Positions 7,442 through 15,046 of a DNA stretch of 50,008 nt are shown piece after piece. Source of the DNA: Blautia sp. OF03-15BH (lineage in GTDB: Bacteria > Bacillota > Clostridia > Lachnospirales > Lachnospiraceae); contig NZ_QSCM01000019.1 of the NCBI RefSeq assembly GCF_003463065.1, positions 1-50,008 on the forward strand, read 5' to 3'. Below the pieces are notes generated by a model. That model was not told where the DNA came from. It worked only from the letters and a program-made list of their open reading frames with translations, and made no database searches. How positions within the stretch are numbered: the first letter of the stretch is position 1; every line of letters begins with the position of its first letter. The position numbers and the translations under genes are program-made.

Positions 7442-7500
7442 TCCGAAAAAGTCATATTTGTATTTATGGACATATCCAGAAATACAGAGGCTTTTTCGGA
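7442..7500. promoter_or_regulatory. Nested dyad upstream of the serine recombinase (res-like)
   Basis: Three inverted repeats lie around one centre (about 7472): TCCGAAAAAG/CTTTTTCGGA (7442-7451, 7491-7500), TGTATTT/AAATACA (7459-7465, 7480-7486) and TGGA/TCCA (7467-7470, 7475-7478). The dyad lies just before a resolvase-family gene, where res sites normally are. It is not followed by a T run, so it is not a simple terminator. Confidence 0.5.
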
Positions 7501-7518
7501 CAGAGAAAGGATTTCAGC

Positions 7519-8142
7519 ATGGGAAAATTTTTTTATGCAAGGGTTTCCAGCAAAGACCAAAACCTTGCTAGGCAAATAGAAGCATTTAAGAAAATGGGAG
7601 CAGCAGATGAGCAGATCGTATGTGACAAAGAATCTGGGAAAAATTTTAACCGAGAAAATTATAAGGCTTTGAAGTCTGCTTTGGGCCTGCGGGCGGGGGA
7701 TGTTCTGATCGTGAAGGAACTGGATCGCTTCGGAAGAAATAAGCAGGAAATATTAAAGGAGCTGGAATATTGGAAGAAGAGAGAAATAAGGGTCATGGTA
7801 ATAGATATTCCAACGACGATGATTGATATTCCCAAAGGGCAGGAGTGGATTATGGAAATGATAAATAATATTCTGATTGAGGTATTAAGTTCCATTGCAG
7901 AGCAGGAACGAGATAAAATCCGCCAGCGTCAAAGAGAAGGAATCGACTGTATGCCTGTCAAAAATGGAAAGAAGGTTTCAACGAAGACCGGGCGGCCTGT
8001 TGGCAGGCCTGAAATCAAAAAGCCGAATAATTGGTCAGAGAACTACGAAAAGTGGGTAAAAGGGGAGATTACAGCTAAGAAAGCAATGGAGAACTGCAAG
8101 CTAAAAAGGAGCAGTTTTTATAAACTGGTGAATGAAGAGTAG
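7519..8142 (+). CDS. Small serine recombinase (resolvase/invertase family)
   Basis: The 207-residue protein has the catalytic N-terminal domain (about 1-140). The nucleophile is Ser10 in Y-A-R-V-S-S-x-D-Q, the arginine-bearing segment is KELDRFGRN, and the long E helix is IAEQERDKIRQRQREG. The C-terminal part (about 150-207) contains GRPVGRPE and a helix-turn-helix (ITAKKAMENCKLKRSSFYKL) for site binding. Length and order match small resolvases/invertases rather than the large phage integrases. The upstream dyad is a plausible target. It may resolve element dimers or tandem copies, which would fit the array found here. ATG 7519 follows AGAAAGGA. Confidence 0.88.
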   Translation: MGKFFYARVSSKDQNLARQIEAFKKMGAADEQIVCDKESGKNFNRENYKALKSALGLRAGDVLIVKELDRFGRNKQEILKELEYWKKREIRVMVIDIPTTMIDIPKGQEWIMEMINNILIEVLSSIAEQERDKIRQRQREGIDCMPVKNGKKVSTKTGRPVGRPEIKKPNNWSENYEKWVKGEITAKKAMENCKLKRSSFYKLVNEE

Positions 8143-8161
8143 GGGGGAGAGATAAAAATAG

Positions 8162-8206
8162 ACTGATAGATACAAAAAGAGAAATGGTATCTATCAGTTT
8201 ATTTTT
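8162..8206 (+). terminator. Terminator after the serine recombinase
   Basis: ACTGATAGATAC (8162-8173) pairs with GTATCTATCAGT (8187-8198), followed by TTATTTTTT. Confidence 0.8.
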
Positions 8207-8283
8207 TATAATAATATTTGTATTATGGAAATAATCAGATAAATGTGGTAGTATATAGAAAAAATGCGGTGGGAGGAAAAATA

Positions 8284-9615
8284 ATGGAACAGGAGAAAAA
8301 TTTGAAAAAAGATAAGATTTTGATTGGTTGGAAGAAAGGTTGTTTTCGTCCAATAGAAAAAATGCAGGAGGAGAAAAAGTTAGAATCTATCGCCAAGAAG
8401 TTTCTGGGTGGTAAAATGCCAGAAGAATTGTCTTTCGGAAAAATATTTCATATACTCTGTTTAGAAGACATAGAAGAAATAAAAAAAGCTTTGGAGTTGA
8501 TGGAAGAATATCCAGTGTTAATGGGTGTGTTTTCACATACCTTATATTCAGCATTTGCTTATTATTATTCCAATAAAAATAATCAAGATCGTGTATCGCT
8601 GTGCTTAGTTGCAAAGGATATAAGCATAGCGGAAGATGTTGCAGATATTTTTTGCCATGTATTATCGAATAGTTTTCAAGATAGTCCGTTAGTGTTGGAT
8701 GTTAAATCGAAAAATTTGGGGAATTATTTGAAAGAATTGAAGGTGTGTTCTGATGTTCCAGTTATTTTTATAAAAAATGGGGAAATAAGATCAGAGGATA
8801 AAAAGAAAATAGATCGTATTCTGCAAAAAGAAGAGATAAAATTAGTTCCAATATATGTAAATAAAACTAAGCTAAAAGGTACATGGGGGGCTGAGTTAAA
8901 TAAAGTAGAGTTACCCAGAACTATAGCTGAAAAAAAACGACTAAAAAGTGCTATACATACTATGATGTATCTTTTTTTGTGGAATTTGGAATCTGATATG
9001 AGCAATAAAAATGGCATAATAGAGCGTTTGGAACAATGCGGAAGACGTGAATTAGAAGAGGAATTTTGTCAAATATGTTATGTAACGTTTTCTTATCTTT
9101 TAAAATATATAGAAAATGCAGCAAAATCTATACTTACAGATGATGATGAGGCTTTATTAGAAAGAATAAAAGAAAAGGCCCAATATTTACTACTTAATGA
9201 GAATGGGGATGGAGAAAAAGTAGAAGAATTAACAGATAAAGAATATATTTCAAACCTGTATGATTTTATTCAAAAAGAATTGAAAAAGAATGAAAGTCTC
9301 ATAAATGAAGCAGAAGCAGTCGTTCTTTGTCAGCCAGGTACAGGAAAACAATTTGAAGAAAATGAAGAATACTACTGGTTAAAAACTAAAACATATGCAG
9401 GAGCTTTCCTGGAATATATGAAAAAGGAAAAAGAGTATTCAGGAAAAGTGGGAGAACTTGCCGAATCTGTACGAGAGGCGCTAAAAAGTAATGAATTGAT
9501 AAAATGGGATAAAAATAATATCAGTTGGTCGCGATGGGTAGGCGGAGAAAAAAACAGTTATATTATGATGAATAAAGAAAAGTTTGATAAGTTTGTAGCT
9601 AAAGAAAATCAATAA
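8284..9615 (+). CDS. Unidentified 443-residue element protein
   Basis: I do not recognise this family. From ATG 8284 (GGGAGGAAAA ribosome site, better than the in-frame ATG 8218) the protein is Lys/Glu-rich and soluble. A central region (about 85-215) reads like an ATPase-type alpha/beta fold: an S-L-C-L-V-A strand, the D-V-P-V-I-F-I strand with following polar turn, and I-K-L-V-P-I-Y. Where a Walker A loop would be expected it has AKDISIAED, without GxxxxGK[ST]. The C-terminal 80 residues (AGAFLEYMKKEKEYSG, then WSRWVGG) resemble the winged-helix tail of DUF927/primase-helicase proteins of mobile elements. A degenerate, ATPase-dead relative of those is a guess. It is a single-gene unit between two terminators. 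Confidence 0.65.
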   Translation: MEQEKNLKKDKILIGWKKGCFRPIEKMQEEKKLESIAKKFLGGKMPEELSFGKIFHILCLEDIEEIKKALELMEEYPVLMGVFSHTLYSAFAYYYSNKNNQDRVSLCLVAKDISIAEDVADIFCHVLSNSFQDSPLVLDVKSKNLGNYLKELKVCSDVPVIFIKNGEIRSEDKKKIDRILQKEEIKLVPIYVNKTKLKGTWGAELNKVELPRTIAEKKRLKSAIHTMMYLFLWNLESDMSNKNGIIERLEQCGRRELEEEFCQICYVTFSYLLKYIENAAKSILTDDDEALLERIKEKAQYLLLNENGDGEKVEELTDKEYISNLYDFIQKELKKNESLINEAEAVVLCQPGTGKQFEENEEYYWLKTKTYAGAFLEYMKKEKEYSGKVGELAESVREALKSNELIKWDKNNISWSRWVGGEKNSYIMMNKEKFDKFVAKENQ

Positions 9616-9638
9616 GAGAGAGTCATTTTATCTATTAG

Positions 9639-9680
9639 AAGGGGCTGATGAACAGTAATCTGTTCACGGCCCCTTTTTTA
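9639..9680 (+). terminator. Terminator after the unidentified gene
   Basis: GGGGC (9641-9645) and TGAACAG (9649-9655) pair with CTGTTCA (9660-9666) and GCCCC (9669-9673), followed by TTTTTTT. Confidence 0.8.
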
Positions 9681-9682
9681 GA

Positions 9683-9706
9683 TTATGCGTCATAACCGCA
9701 TAAAAT
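9683..9706. promoter_or_regulatory. Inverted repeat downstream of the relaxase (oriT or relaxosome site candidate)
   Basis: TTATGCG (9683-9689) and CGCATAA (9697-9703) surround TCATAAC. The 19 bases at 9688-9706 match 16 of 19 bases at 10602-10620 on the other side of the mob genes (shared core GTCATAAC). Inverted repeats of this size next to mob genes are typical of oriT. The nick site cannot be assigned from sequence alone. Confidence 0.4.
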
Positions 9707-9730
9707 CAGGCTTTATGACACACGACCGCT

Positions 9731-10213
9731 TCAAAAATAGGTGGTCAGCGTGTAGGTTTCAATAAAGTTTTTCAAGGAATAGAAGGAAGTCTCATTCCAA
9801 ACCATTTTTTTACCAGTTCTGAAATTCACGGTATTCACGGCAAAATGTAAATGAAGATGTTTGCTGTCTTCATGCAGAGCGAAAATTATTTGATATTCCC
9901 CGTTAAAATATTCTGCAATTTGATAGCCGATGCTTTGAAATTGCCGCAGAGAATATAGTTTTTCTTCTCCCTCAGAAAAGGAAACGATGAAGTGTTGAAG
10001 CGGTATACCTCTGGTTTTCCGGAAACTTTTTTTGACTTGTTTAAATTGCTTAATGACATCAGAGGCACTTGTGAGGCTTACTCCAATGCCGCCAGTTATG
10101 TTATGTGGGATTTTTGAAGGGCGAAGTATGTAACTGATGATATTATTTACAACGTCATTTTTTTCGCTATTGTTTTTATATTGTGAGGATGGGACTATTT
10201 TAAAATTTGGCAT
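9731..10213 (-). CDS. Short relaxase (MobA/VirD2-type) catalytic domain
   Basis: The 160-residue protein matches only the N-terminal nuclease domain of MobA/VirD2-like relaxases, which cut oriT and carry the transferred strand. The metal-binding motif is present as HEDSKHLHLHFAVN, and NIISYILRPSK near residue 25 resembles the family's N-Y-I family motif. No obvious single catalytic tyrosine stands out, though Tyr residues 11 and 28 are candidates. Family members usually run 300-500 residues with a helicase, primase or unstructured tail. Here the frame stops right after the catalytic domain, at TTYF. It overlaps the upstream MobC-like gene by 19 bases, so they are translationally linked. It is either a natural mini-relaxase or a 3'-truncated gene. 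Confidence 0.75.
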   Translation of the reverse strand: MPNFKIVPSSQYKNNSEKNDVVNNIISYILRPSKIPHNITGGIGVSLTSASDVIKQFKQVKKSFRKTRGIPLQHFIVSFSEGEEKLYSLRQFQSIGYQIAEYFNGEYQIIFALHEDSKHLHLHFAVNTVNFRTGKKMVWNETSFYSLKNFIETYTLTTYF

Positions 10214-10479
10214 AAACGGTGAAGCTCCTTTCTGACAGTGTGAAAATTGAGGTATCGTGGAGAAGATGCAAGCAGATTGTCAAGAGTTTGGAGCGTACAA
10301 AAAACTTCCTGTTTATGGGTATCCCATTCGGAAGATTCAGGATCTTGGTCTTGAGATAGGCAAAGTGAAATAATAAAGTTGCTGACACTTTTTCCTTTGG
10401 ATTCTGCGAGAGCAGTCAGATGTTCTTTTTCCTCTTTTGTACAGCGGAAAGTGATTTTTTGATCTTTGGTCTGGGGCAT
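10195..10479 (-). CDS. MobC-like relaxosome accessory protein
   Basis: The 94-residue protein starts with a ribbon-helix-helix pattern (ITFRCTKEEKEHLTALAESK, then SVSNFIISLCL) and ends in a helical region (VRKELHRLCQI). This is the layout of MobC/MbeC proteins, which bind oriT and help the relaxase open it. ATG 10479 follows GAAAGGAG on the minus strand. Its end overlaps the relaxase start. The three GTCATA repeats upstream (10595-10616) are a plausible binding site. Confidence 0.75.
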   Translation of the reverse strand: MPQTKDQKITFRCTKEEKEHLTALAESKGKSVSNFIISLCLSQDQDPESSEWDTHKQEVFCTLQTLDNLLASSPRYLNFHTVRKELHRLCQILK

Positions 10480-10864
10480 AAGAGTGTCTCCTTTCTTGAA
10501 ATTGGAATTCCTAAAGCTAAAAGTATATTATAAATTTAATATTAAAAAATATTAACAGTAAAATTTTATTATAAAAATATCTATATTTTTATTCTGTCAT
10601 ATGTCATAACGTCATAAGATATTCTTTATTACAGGAATAGTAAAAGGTCAGACATGATTCTGAGGCCTGTAAATAATCAGCCAATAGGATATTTTGAAAT
10701 TTGTACGGCATTTTCCTATATCGTGAGCGTAAAGGCTCTTTTTTTGTATATATATTATCTTCAAGTAACAGAGAGTGTTTCTCTTTATCTTATTGTATAG
10801 GCGAAATATAAAAAAATATTTTTCGATAACAGTAGGGTAAAAAAAGACAAAAGGAGATGCCACT
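10480..10864. other. AT-rich intergenic region between the mob genes and the excisionase (oriT candidate)
   Basis: This 385-bp gap holds no gene I can support. It is very AT-rich (10511-10600) and then has three GTCATA repeats (10595-10600, 10603-10608 and 10611-10616), the last two inside the 19-bp block shared with 9688-9706. Transfer origins usually lie here, upstream of mobC. A promoter for the excisionase/integrase operon should lie in the right half; AAAGGAG before ATG 10865 is its ribosome site. Confidence 0.45.
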
Positions 10865-11065
10865 ATGAGAAAATTAAAAATTGAAAAGAAATCATTTATC
10901 CATCCTATTAGCATTGGAAAAGATGACGCAAAACAACGATATGGAATTGGCGAAAGCAGCCTCAACAAAATAGCCAGGGAGATCGGCGCAGAGATAAGAG
11001 TGGGCAGGCGGAAATTATATCTCACATCAAAGATGGACGCTTACTTTGAGAATTTGCCAAAATAG
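10865..11065 (+). CDS. Excisionase (recombination directionality factor)
   Basis: The 66-residue basic protein has a winged helix-turn-helix (DAKQRYGIGESSLNKIAREI, then VGRRKLYLTSKMDAYFE) like the small excisionases that precede tyrosine integrases in Lachnospiraceae elements. It would bend the element ends and favour excision. It lies 18 bases before the integrase gene and is surely co-transcribed with it. AAAGGAGATGCC precedes ATG 10865. Confidence 0.8.
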   Translation: MRKLKIEKKSFIHPISIGKDDAKQRYGIGESSLNKIAREIGAEIRVGRRKLYLTSKMDAYFENLPK

Positions 11066-11083
11066 AAAACTGGAGGAAGAACC

Positions 11084-12232
11084 ATGGCTATGAAACAGAA
11101 AAAAGTGTTACCACAGGGAATACGATATAGAGAAGACCGTGATGATTATATGGGACGTTTTCAATATGAAGGAGAAACGTACTGGGTTTATGGCAAAACG
11201 GTTGATGAAACATTAAAAAAATTAAATGACCGACGTTATGAAGTGACACATGATATGTATTTCAAGGAAACAGAGGTTACAGTAAATTCTTGGTTTGCAA
11301 CTTGGATTAAGGAATATAAGCGCATGGAAGTTAAAAAAGGAACCATAATCAACTATACAGAAACTTATAAATCCTACATAGAAAAGGAATTGGGAAAAAG
11401 AAAACTGAAAGATATACGTCCAGATCAAATACAGCATTTATTTAATGAGATGGCCGAGCAATATGCAAAGCAGACAATAAAACTGGTAAAGGCTGTTTTG
11501 AATGGAATGTATAGACAGGCAATTATCAACAGGCTTGTTAGGGACAATCCTGTTTCTGTTACAAGAATACCAAAAACGAAAACCAAGGAGAAGAAAAAAG
11601 CAATGACGCAAGAGGAACAGGAAATTTTTATGAAATATGCGGAAGGAACAGTATGTGAAAATATTATTTCCTTTGCGCTGGGAACTGGAATGAGAATCGG
11701 AGAGATTCGTGCGTTGCAATGGCAGGATGTAGATTTTAATGAAAAAATCATTAGAGTTCGACATACCTTAAAGACCAGTAAAGGAGAGGGGTATTGGTTA
11801 GATACCGCTAAGAGTGAATCAAGTGTAAGAGAAATCTTTATGCTTGAAAGAATCTATTACCTATTAAAAGAAGAAAAGAGAGAACAAAATAAAAGAAAAC
11901 TGAGGGCTGGAATTTATTGGCAACCAGATGAAGGATTGGAGAATCTGGTTTTTACTACAGATGAGGGAAGACCTTATAGTCATACAAAAGTAAATACTGA
12001 AATAAAGAAGATTCAGGAGAGAATGACAGAAGACGGAATCATAATGTTTAAAATTACACCGCATATTTTCCGGCATACGTTTGCTACCCGAGCGCTTGAA
12101 AATGGTCTTCCGGTAAAAGCAGTGCAGGAGTTTCTGGGGCATAGTTCAAGTGCCATTACCTTAGATACTTATTCTCATGTATCAGATAAATGGAAGAGAA
12201 AAGAAATGCAAAAGATGGAGAAAATTATATAA
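11084..12232 (+). CDS. int: Tyrosine site-specific integrase
   Basis: The 382-residue protein has the three-domain layout of Tn916-type integrases. An N-terminal arm-binding domain (about 1-55) comes first, then a SAM-like core-binding domain (about 60-165, NSWFATWIKEYKRMEVKKGT). The catalytic domain (about 175-382) has Arg in GTGMRIGEIRALQW, H-x-x-R in PHIFRHTFATRA, the FLGHSS histidine and the nucleophile Tyr in DTYSHVSDK. All catalytic residues are present, so it should be active. It is the last gene of the element, reading toward the right att core 134 bases away. Confidence 0.95.
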   Translation: MAMKQKKVLPQGIRYREDRDDYMGRFQYEGETYWVYGKTVDETLKKLNDRRYEVTHDMYFKETEVTVNSWFATWIKEYKRMEVKKGTIINYTETYKSYIEKELGKRKLKDIRPDQIQHLFNEMAEQYAKQTIKLVKAVLNGMYRQAIINRLVRDNPVSVTRIPKTKTKEKKKAMTQEEQEIFMKYAEGTVCENIISFALGTGMRIGEIRALQWQDVDFNEKIIRVRHTLKTSKGEGYWLDTAKSESSVREIFMLERIYYLLKEEKREQNKRKLRAGIYWQPDEGLENLVFTTDEGRPYSHTKVNTEIKKIQERMTEDGIIMFKITPHIFRHTFATRALENGLPVKAVQEFLGHSSSAITLDTYSHVSDKWKRKEMQKMEKII

Positions 12233-12244
12233 GGAAAATAAAAG

Positions 12245-12263
12245 TGTACTCAACTTGTACTCA
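12245..12263 (+). promoter_or_regulatory. Paired TGTACTCA sites (integrase arm sites, right)
   Basis: TGTACTCA occurs at 12245-12252 and 12256-12263, just after the integrase stop codon and 104 bp before the right core. The spacing is 11 bp against 12 bp in the left pair. Confidence 0.5.
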
Positions 12264-12366
12264 GGGCGGAGTTTTATTGTAATTGATCGGCGGTTAGAAT
12301 ATTATGAAAAACGATATATTCGCCAATATATTGATTACTCTCATTGTATTTAAAATAATGACATAG

Positions 12367-12399
12367 CCCCTTATTAATTATTTATACTCCCCTCGAAAG
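12367..12399 (+). other. Right attachment core (attR, or the joint of two tandem elements)
   Basis: These 33 bases are identical to 318-350. What follows is again the left-end sequence of this element family and not host sequence, so this core is probably the junction between two elements in tandem. Confidence 0.6.
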
Positions 12400-12653
12400 A
12401 CCTGACAGCTCCCCTGTCAGGCCTTTCTTTTTCCCAGTATTTATGCGGGTTGCGGGACTTTGGGTGTCTCAGAAAGCGTCTGTTTATTCGAGTCAGAAAA
12501 TGACTTTTTTGGACGGTTGTACTCAGTTTTGTACTCAGGTGGCTGAAAATTGGGGAATGGTGTTTTTCGGACAGTTTTGCTTGTTGACACGTCACAAAAA
12601 GTAGGATAAAGCAGGATAAAATAAAAAGAAAAAGAAAAATAGTGGGAGTACTT

Positions 12654-12783
12654 ATGAAAAATTATTATGAAATATTAGAAGTTACGCCGGAAGCATCGGA
12701 AGAAGTCATAAAGGCCGCATATAAAGCTTTGGTAAAAAGGATGCATCCAGATAACGGCGGTACAGGAACCTGGAACGGAAAGA
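12654..12783 (+). pseudogene. J-domain gene of the second element, truncated
   Basis: From ATG 12654 the frame encodes the first 43 residues of a J-domain protein almost identical to that at 600, including the HPD motif. It then runs into unrelated transposase sequence at about 12784. The second helix pair of the J domain, linker and membrane part are gone, so no working J protein is expected. The promoter and ribosome site remain intact. Confidence 0.8.
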
Positions 12784-13013
12784 TAAGATACTTTATCCCT
12801 ATTCCAGACAGGTACGCAGAGCATGACACTCACAAAGCAGTGTCCATTCAGATAGTTGGAACCGTTGTGTACAGCATGGTCAAACAGTTTTGAAACATTT
12901 TCAAATTTTGTGCCAAATTTAGATACCATCGTATCATCCACGCACAGAAATACAGGCTGCGTCTGCAATGAATCCGGTATCAGCTTCAAAGTAATCCTGA
13001 CAGTGGTATTCAT
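12784..13013 (-). pseudogene. DDE transposase fragment
   Basis: The minus strand encodes about 77 residues beginning MNTTVRITLKLIPDSLQTQP, then VFLCVDDTMVSKFG and NGHCFVSVMLCVPVW. The CVDDT segment looks like the first catalytic Asp region of IS4/IS701-type DDE transposases of Clostridia. N-terminal and C-terminal parts are missing. The fragment abuts the truncated J-domain gene, so this insertion or a linked deletion probably removed the rest of the second element. Confidence 0.6.
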
Positions 13014-13071
13014 AAATCTGGAATAATTAACCTTTGCATAGGAACATGCATAATAAAATACATTCAGTGAT

Positions 13072-13121
13072 TTCTCCGCGGCTTTTCTTCCAGGATGGGA
13101 GAGTGCCGCGGAGAATTTTTT
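13072..13121 (+). terminator. Strong hairpin terminator
   Basis: TTCTCCGCGGC (13072-13082) pairs perfectly with GCCGCGGAGAA (13105-13115), followed by TTTTTT. No intact plus-strand gene ends here, so it is a leftover, or it works weakly in the other direction for the permease gene. Confidence 0.75.
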
Positions 13122-13165
13122 GCGAAGAAAGAATTGTTATAGCTTTTGTAATTCCGGGAAAACCT

Positions 13166-14314
13166 TTATCTAAGAAAAAAATACAATATTAACATGAATA
13201 TCATGAATATAATATTGGAGGCTGTGAATATTCCCAAATACTTCCCTTTCAGATTCCTGTTTTCTTTTGCAATATATTTGAAACTTATCAGGCTTGCCAT
13301 GGATGCAATCAGAGTGCCGAGACCTCCAATATTGGTTCCGACAATTAAAGCCCGGTAATTATCTGTAAAGCCGGATAAAAGAAGCGCAGCGGGAACATTG
13401 CTCATAATCTGACTGGCAAGAACAGCAGTAAGTGTTTCCCTTCCTGCCATGATTCTTTCCAGAAAACTGCTGAATTGCGGAATCCTTCCAAGGTTGCCGA
13501 TAAAAATAAATAATGCGATAAAGGTGGCAAGCAGGGAGTAATCCACCCTGCTTATATTTTCCCTGTTTCTTAGCAGCATATATATAAGAACCAATACAAG
13601 AGGAATCTGGTATGGAATGATACGTGCAACAGTGAGCAGGCAGATTGTAAATAAGATCAGGTAAGCGGCCAGGTATTCCATGTTAAGTTCTTTTCTGTCA
13701 GAGAATCCCAAAAGAGTTTTATCTTTTTCGGAACCGCATACGTGAGGTGCTTTGGCAGCGGCTACCTGTATCCATATCAGAAGAAGGATAAGTGCTGTGG
13801 TGGAATAGGGAAGCATCAGGGTTATTAATTCTGCCGCGGACATCCCTGCTCTGGCATATAGATAAAGGTTCTGCGGATTTCCGATTGGTGTGAGCATGCT
13901 TCCGAGATTAGCAGCGATTGTCTGCATGGCTACTATTTTAAGAAGCCAGTAATTGCCCAGTTCCTTTGGCAGTTTATGCACAATGATCAGTGCAAGAGGA
14001 ACAAAAGTAATCAATGCCACATCATTGGTGATCACCATTGACAGGAAGAAACATAAGAGTACCAACAGCCTGATCACACCCACAGTTCCCGATGTTCCCA
14101 TCAGCAATTTTTTGGCAAGTATATCAAAAACACCAACAGCCTTCAAACCAGCTACAATTGCCATCAAACAAAAGAGGAGCCCGAGAGTCCTGAAATCGAT
14201 ATAAGTAAAATAAGCCTTATCCGGTCTGACCCAGAACATAGAAAGAAGCGCCAGGATCACTGCAATTGACAAAACGGTTTCTTTCCTGAAAAAAACATAT
14301 AATTTTTGTAACAT
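13166..14314 (-). CDS. SLC13/ArsB-type anion permease
   Basis: The 382-residue protein is almost entirely membrane-embedded, with about 10-11 helices. It has the family's two re-entrant signatures, ITNDVALITFVPLAL (first half) and a related SNVPAALLLSGF in the second half, and the NPQNLYLY loop. Members of the ion-transporter superfamily export arsenite or take up dicarboxylates, citrate or sulfate with sodium or protons. The substrate cannot be told from sequence. I chose the ATG at 14314, preceded by AAAGGAAATATT, over the upstream in-frame ATG 14359. It is a single gene between insertion-sequence remnants. Confidence 0.85.
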   Translation of the reverse strand: MLQKLYVFFRKETVLSIAVILALLSMFWVRPDKAYFTYIDFRTLGLLFCLMAIVAGLKAVGVFDILAKKLLMGTSGTVGVIRLLVLLCFFLSMVITNDVALITFVPLALIIVHKLPKELGNYWLLKIVAMQTIAANLGSMLTPIGNPQNLYLYARAGMSAAELITLMLPYSTTALILLLIWIQVAAAKAPHVCGSEKDKTLLGFSDRKELNMEYLAAYLILFTICLLTVARIIPYQIPLVLVLIYMLLRNRENISRVDYSLLATFIALFIFIGNLGRIPQFSSFLERIMAGRETLTAVLASQIMSNVPAALLLSGFTDNYRALIVGTNIGGLGTLIASMASLISFKYIAKENRNLKGKYLGIFTASNIIFMIFMLILYFFLR

Positions 14315-14359
14315 AATATTTCCTTTCCGGTCTGATACGACCGCGTATAAGTATATCAC

Positions 14360-14951
14360 AGAAACATCCAGAAAAAAAGAATATCATTTTGTATTGTGGA
14401 TTGTGTTTGTGATTACCGCCTCATTCCTGTATAATAAAAATGTTATCAATGGCGACATCATTTCAAAAGTTCAGAATATGAAAAGGAAAATGTTTTGGAA
14501 GAACTATGCAGAAAATATCAGGGAAAAACAATAAAAGATGACTATGGGAAAAATTCCAAGGAATTAAGATTCTGCCCTATCAGAACGAACATTCTTCTGA
14601 GTACCGTACAAAAAGCGTACAGGAATTTCGTTTTGAATTAAGTCAGGGCATTCGCAGTCAGATATTTTTTGCCACTTTCGTGAAAAATATCGAAACACAT
14701 ATAAAATCAAATGCCATGACAAAGGCCTTAAAACAGCTGATTCATCAACAAGTCTATCATTTATAAAGTTGTAAACTGGTGTTAAACCTATATTATTCAC
14801 GGCAAAGCCGTGAAAGTGGCTGAAAGCCACATAGTTACTGTGCTTTAACTGAACATTGCTTTTCACCTATCAAGTGAATGAAAAAAGAGCATCCACTTGT
14901 GATAAGATTAAGGTGTCGAATCTCAAATAATACCAACAAAAGGAGCCCTTT
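14360..14951. other. Degenerate region upstream of the IS1380 remnant
   Basis: About 590 bp with no intact gene. Plus-strand frames covering about 14467-14640 and 14575-14766 are open for 50-65 codons and then stop, as in a frameshifted old gene, but I cannot identify the protein. The part after 14880 probably belongs to the IS1380 left end, including the ribosome site AAAGGAG before ATG 14952. Confidence 0.4.
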
Positions 14952-15046
14952 ATGAGTATTGTAAACACCTTATCATTAGAAAGCAATAGGCAGATTAAAA
15001 TAAATTTCGATGGAGGAGATTTATCCTCCGATGCAGGCTTGCTTCT
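14952..15046 (+). pseudogene. IS1380-family transposase, N-terminal remnant
   Basis: The first 32 codons (MSIVNTLSLESNRQIKINFD, then GGDLSSDAGLLL) are the characteristic start of IS1380-family transposases. The frame is cut at about 15047 by IS66 sequence and stops at TAG 15051. The ribosome site and start are intact. Confidence 0.8.

Larger units (their letters stand above)
318..12399 (+). mobile_element. Integrative and mobilizable element, about 12 kb
   Basis: The segment is bounded by a 33-bp identical direct repeat (318-350 and 12367-12399). It carries a tyrosine integrase with an adjacent excisionase at the right end, a relaxase with a MobC-like partner, a phage-type RecT/YqaJ/DUF932 module, a serine recombinase and AT-rich cargo genes. 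Paired TGTACTCA repeats lie 119 bp inside the left core and about 104 bp inside the right core, as integrase arm sites would. No conjugation (type IV secretion) genes are present, so transfer would need a helper element: an IME rather than an ICE. Base composition is clearly more AT-rich than the genes after 26300. Confidence 0.8.
12367..12783 (+). repeat. Direct repeat, copy 2: left end of a second element
   Basis: This block matches 318-729 with scattered substitutions and small indels. It has the core, the hairpin (12401-12432), TGTACTCA pair (12518-12525 and 12530-12537), the promoter (TTGACA 12584-12589, TAAAGC 12607-12612) and the start of a J-domain gene. The divergence shows it is a related element and not a recent duplicate. 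Confidence 0.85.

Noticed and set aside
10648..11025. Minus-strand frame across the excisionase upstream region
   Set aside because: No ribosome site or known domain, and it lies over the excisionase gene.
12642..12893. Apparent 83-residue J-domain gene
   Set aside because: Only the first 43 residues match the J-domain gene at 600; the rest is antisense to a transposase fragment. Annotated as a truncated copy.
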